A DNA stretch of 7,635 bases from Bacillota bacterium. GTDB lineage: Bacteria; Bacillota; Clostridia; Oscillospirales; Ruminococcaceae. Shown here one piece after another: positions 5,483 to 7,635 of the stretch (position 1 is the first letter of the stretch; each line of letters begins with the position of its first letter). Both the position numbers and the translations under genes were made by a program. Below the pieces are notes generated by a model. That model was not told the origin of the DNA. It did no database searches and saw only the letters and a program-made list of their open reading frames with translations. The stretch lies in the NCBI GenBank assembly GCA_023439605.1, contig JAEXNS010000142.1, positions 1-7,635 on the forward strand. Direction: 5' to 3'.

Positions 5483-6370
5483 TTATTTTTTTATATGTAA
5501 TACAATGAAATCTGCAAGTTTATTATCCTCACATTGACCTTTAAATACATTTTTCAATGTATTCGTAACAAAACTTGCATTATAATCTGATTGGGGTTTA
5601 TTACGCATTAACCACCCTAATAAATTATCAATTCCATATCTTTGATAATACTTCACTTCAATATTTTTAAATCCACATTTTTCAGCAAGCATTTTCAAAT
5701 TCTTCTCTGAAAAAATCCATATATGTGGAGTATTAAACAAAATTTGTTTTTCATAAGATTCTCCCAATAGTTCGCGCATTATTGGTGCATCTGTTGGTGT
5801 CCCAATAATACTACAACCATCTTCACTTAATAAATCGTAAATCCCTTTTAGAAAGCTTTCTGGGTCATCAACATGCTCAATAACATCAAAACTTGTTATA
5901 ACATCTATTTTATTTTTATAATCTACAACCGCCTCTTGGACATACGCATACGTAGGATATCCCTTTTCAGCTAGAACCTCTCTGAATAATTCAGATGGTT
6001 CTATACCTATAACTGTATCAGCAACACCATTTACAAAATCAAGAAATGCTCCTACTGCACAACCAACATCAGCTACTACTTTGCCTCTAAAAATATGTGT
6101 GCCCGTTTGTTCAAACTTTTCTACTACTCGTACATCATGGCTTTTATAAATATCTTCTACTTTAAAATCACCATTTATAGCACTTCTATATGATTTGCTT
6201 TCGTAATATTCCTCTATATCATTTCCATAATCATCATGCCAAATAACATCACAGTGTTTACATTGAAACACTTTAACCGATTCTTTTGTATAATTTCCTA
6301 TACCTCCATCACGTATCGGTCTATCACAAAGTATATTAATATTATTTGATCCACATAATTTACATATCAT
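5483..6370 (-). CDS. Class I SAM-dependent methyltransferase with N-terminal zinc knuckle
   Basis: 295 residues from ATG 6370. N-terminal C3-K-L-C6 and C37-K-H-C40 form a likely zinc knuckle, as in several sugar methyltransferases. The Rossmann SAM-binding region follows: motif I V-A-D101-V-G-C-A-V-G107, the acidic end of strand 2 at E124 (IGIEPS), and FDVIEHVDDP (161-170). The C-terminal part (PHIWIFSEKNLKMLAEKCGF) is usual for this superfamily. The probable role is methylation of a sugar in the glycan made by this cluster; position and acceptor are unknown. The start was chosen because GGAG lies six bases upstream and the Cys motif begins at residue 3. An in-frame ATG at 6454 would add 28 residues overlapping the end of the upstream gene, with no family resemblance. 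The gene lies 25 bases after the upstream transferase and 18 before the synthase. Confidence 0.85.
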   Translation of the reverse strand: MICKLCGSNNINILCDRPIRDGGIGNYTKESVKVFQCKHCDVIWHDDYGNDIEEYYESKSYRSAINGDFKVEDIYKSHDVRVVEKFEQTGTHIFRGKVVADVGCAVGAFLDFVNGVADTVIGIEPSELFREVLAEKGYPTYAYVQEAVVDYKNKIDVITSFDVIEHVDDPESFLKGIYDLLSEDGCSIIGTPTDAPIMRELLGESYEKQILFNTPHIWIFSEKNLKMLAEKCGFKNIEVKYYQRYGIDNLLGWLMRNKPQSDYNASFVTNTLKNVFKGQCEDNKLADFIVLHIKK

Positions 6371-6375
6371 AAAAA

Positions 6376-6381
6376 TCTCCA
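6376..6381 (-). promoter_or_regulatory. Ribosome binding site that fixes the methyltransferase start
   Basis: TGGAGA on the minus strand, with its GGAG core six bases before ATG 6370. It lies in the 25-base spacer after the upstream TAA stop (6398-6396) and argues for the 295-residue form. Confidence 0.75.
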
Positions 6382-6395
6382 TTCTATTTAATATT

Positions 6396-7635
6396 TTATA
6401 TTCCAACATCCTCATGAATTTTTTTAACAATTTTATTACAATACGGAATATCATTCCTCAAATCGTATGATCTATGTGGCCATTTAGTATATTTTAAAAG
6501 ATTTAAAGGAACCAGTATTCTAGTAATACGTTCTCTTCTAATAATTCTAGATACGGCTTTTTTACTATAATTAATTAAAATTGGATTGTATTCCTCAATA
6601 CCTACTGTTAATATCTTATCAATTATTTCTGATGTATTTTGTATTGTATTAATATCTGCATTTCCTATATGATTTTCATATATTTTCTTGTTTTTATACT
6701 CTTTATAATAACAATCAATTAATTCCTCGGTAATATCTTCAAATTTTGATATTTTTTGATATTTCTCTAAACCATATGGTATGTATTTTTCATCATATTG
6801 TATAGGGCTATATCTAAACGAAGGAATACCTTTTAAATCTGTTTCAAAAACTGTACTACTAGTAAACGAAACATTCACATCAATACTATTAAACCAAGCT
6901 TGTATTGGATATTTATTAATAACTTTAATTCGTTTATTTATATCTTCTGGAGCCACATTACCCGGATGTGGTCTGTATATTATCTCAAATTTCTCAAAAA
7001 ACTCATCACTAAGTTCATTATATTCTTTTAATGTTGCTTCAAGAGAAATCGTGAATATTTCTTGTAGTTCTTTAAGATCATTTTCTGTATAACCTAGTCT
7101 AAGCTTACTTTTTTTATGTTTATCTCGAAATATTAAAACCCATCCTCTATTTTCAGAAAATAGTATCCACTTTTTATTAACATCTAATCCAAATTGCTCT
7201 GCCATTTCACTCTTGCTTAAGCAAACTTTTGGAGAATTAGAATTTCTAATATTACCTGTTTTAAAAATAAACGCCTTATTAACACCATTTTCAATAAGTT
7301 TATTTGTAAAAAAGTCTGCCCAAGTAAAATGTATAACACAATTTTTTGCATTTTCACCTTTTGGCAATAATACTTTTTCTGAAATCTTACTTGGTGCTTG
7401 TTCATGATGTAGATTTACAATATACAAATTTTTATTTTTCAACAAAAAAGGTTGTGCATATTTGTAATTTTCATCATCATATATCCAAGGCATAATAACC
7501 ATATCCACATCATATTTATCATTTAACTTTAATGAATCACCATATTCAAATGCAATAGAAAACAAATAAACTATATAATTTTTCTTTTCAATTTCCTTTT
7601 TTAGTCTTAAGCATGCCTCATATTCTCTATTAATG
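6396..7635 (-). CDS. GT-B-type surface carbohydrate transferase, partial (N-terminus beyond right edge)
   Basis: The frame is open from the right edge, giving 412 visible residues. It begins I-N-R-E-Y-E-A-C-L-R-L-K-K-E-I-E, typical of the first helix of these proteins, so only about 10-20 residues are probably missing. A TTG at 7565 is in frame but internal. Later marks: D-M-V-I-M-P-W-I-Y-D-D-E-N; L-F-S-E-N-R-G-W; I-I-Y-R-P-H-P-G with His223 and Pro224 (numbered from the first whole codon); and S-F-T-S-S-T-V-F-E-T-D-L-K-G-I-P-S-F (Ser-Ser about 259-260). The pattern fits the surface-polysaccharide / CDP-glycerol-transferase / polysialyltransferase-like group with GT-B fold. HP and Ser-Ser/Thr also mark bacterial sialyltransferases, so it is a candidate to transfer the nonulosonic acid made by the next genes. 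The C-terminal roughly 80 residues are basic (KKAVSRIIRRERITR) and might touch the membrane. No signal peptide can be judged. Donor and acceptor unknown. Confidence 0.75.
   Translation of the reverse strand, partial: INREYEACLRLKKEIEKKNYIVYLFSIAFEYGDSLKLNDKYDVDMVIMPWIYDDENYKYAQPFLLKNKNLYIVNLHHEQAPSKISEKVLLPKGENAKNCVIHFTWADFFTNKLIENGVNKAFIFKTGNIRNSNSPKVCLSKSEMAEQFGLDVNKKWILFSENRGWVLIFRDKHKKSKLRLGYTENDLKELQEIFTISLEATLKEYNELSDEFFEKFEIIYRPHPGNVAPEDINKRIKVINKYPIQAWFNSIDVNVSFTSSTVFETDLKGIPSFRYSPIQYDEKYIPYGLEKYQKISKFEDITEELIDCYYKEYKNKKIYENHIGNADINTIQNTSEIIDKILTVGIEEYNPILINYSKKAVSRIIRRERITRILVPLNLLKYTKWPHRSYDLRNDIPYCNKIVKKIHEDVGI

Noticed and set aside
6371..6454. A 28-residue N-terminal extension of the methyltransferase from ATG 6454
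   Set aside because: It overlaps the upstream gene's coding end, lacks the better ribosome site, and precedes the natural start M-I-C-K-L-C of the zinc knuckle.
6781..7407. Open frames at 6781-7092 (+), 7213-7407 (+) and 7217-7405 (-)
   Set aside because: All are shadows of the clearly coding GT-B transferase frame on the minus strand.
7563..7565. TTG 7565 as the start of the GT-B transferase
   Set aside because: The frame continues open to the right edge with a typical family N-terminal helix (N-R-E-Y-E-A-C), so the true start is outside the window.

Overview
This is an AT-rich, single-strand gene cluster from a low-GC Firmicute, most likely Clostridium-like. The grounds are the strong A/T bias, the AGGAGG-type ribosome binding sites, the tight gene packing and the protein types. 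Genus and species cannot be fixed from the sequence alone. Every gene I can support reads on the minus strand, so transcription runs from high to low coordinates. There is no tRNA, rRNA, CRISPR array, transposase or integrase.

In transcription order the window holds seven genes. (1) A GT-B-type surface-glycan transferase whose start lies beyond the right edge (6396-7635). (2) A zinc-knuckle SAM methyltransferase (5483-6370). (3) A short NeuB-type nonulosonic acid synthase without the usual C-terminal SAF domain (4592-5464). (4) A fusion of a CMP-nonulosonate synthetase and a KdsC/KDN9P-type HAD phosphatase, starting at a TTG codon (3414-4589). (5) A polysaccharide pyruvyl transferase family protein (2158-3333). 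After a 311-base non-coding gap with a long perfect inverted repeat come (6) a CDP-glycerol glycerophosphotransferase-like protein (290-1846) and (7) the N-terminal third or so of a LicD-family protein cut by the left edge (1-285).

Together these look like part of a locus for a surface glycan: capsule, teichoic-acid-like polymer or flagellar glycan. Genes 3 and 4 would make and activate a nine-carbon (sialic-acid-like) sugar. Genes 1 and 6 are candidate transferases. Genes 2, 5 and 7 are candidates for adding methyl, pyruvate and phospho-substituents.

The most interesting reading is that the synthase plus the fused, apparently intact phosphatase form a phosphorylated route, with a 9-phosphate intermediate. 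The missing SAF domain, and Glu291/Lys302 in the phosphatase, point to KDN (from mannose-6-phosphate) as a possible product rather than N-acetylneuraminate. This is inference; the product is not proven by the sequence.

The gap at 1847-2157 separates a biosynthetic/activation module (genes 1-5) from a phospho-transfer module (genes 6-7), which may have its own promoter.
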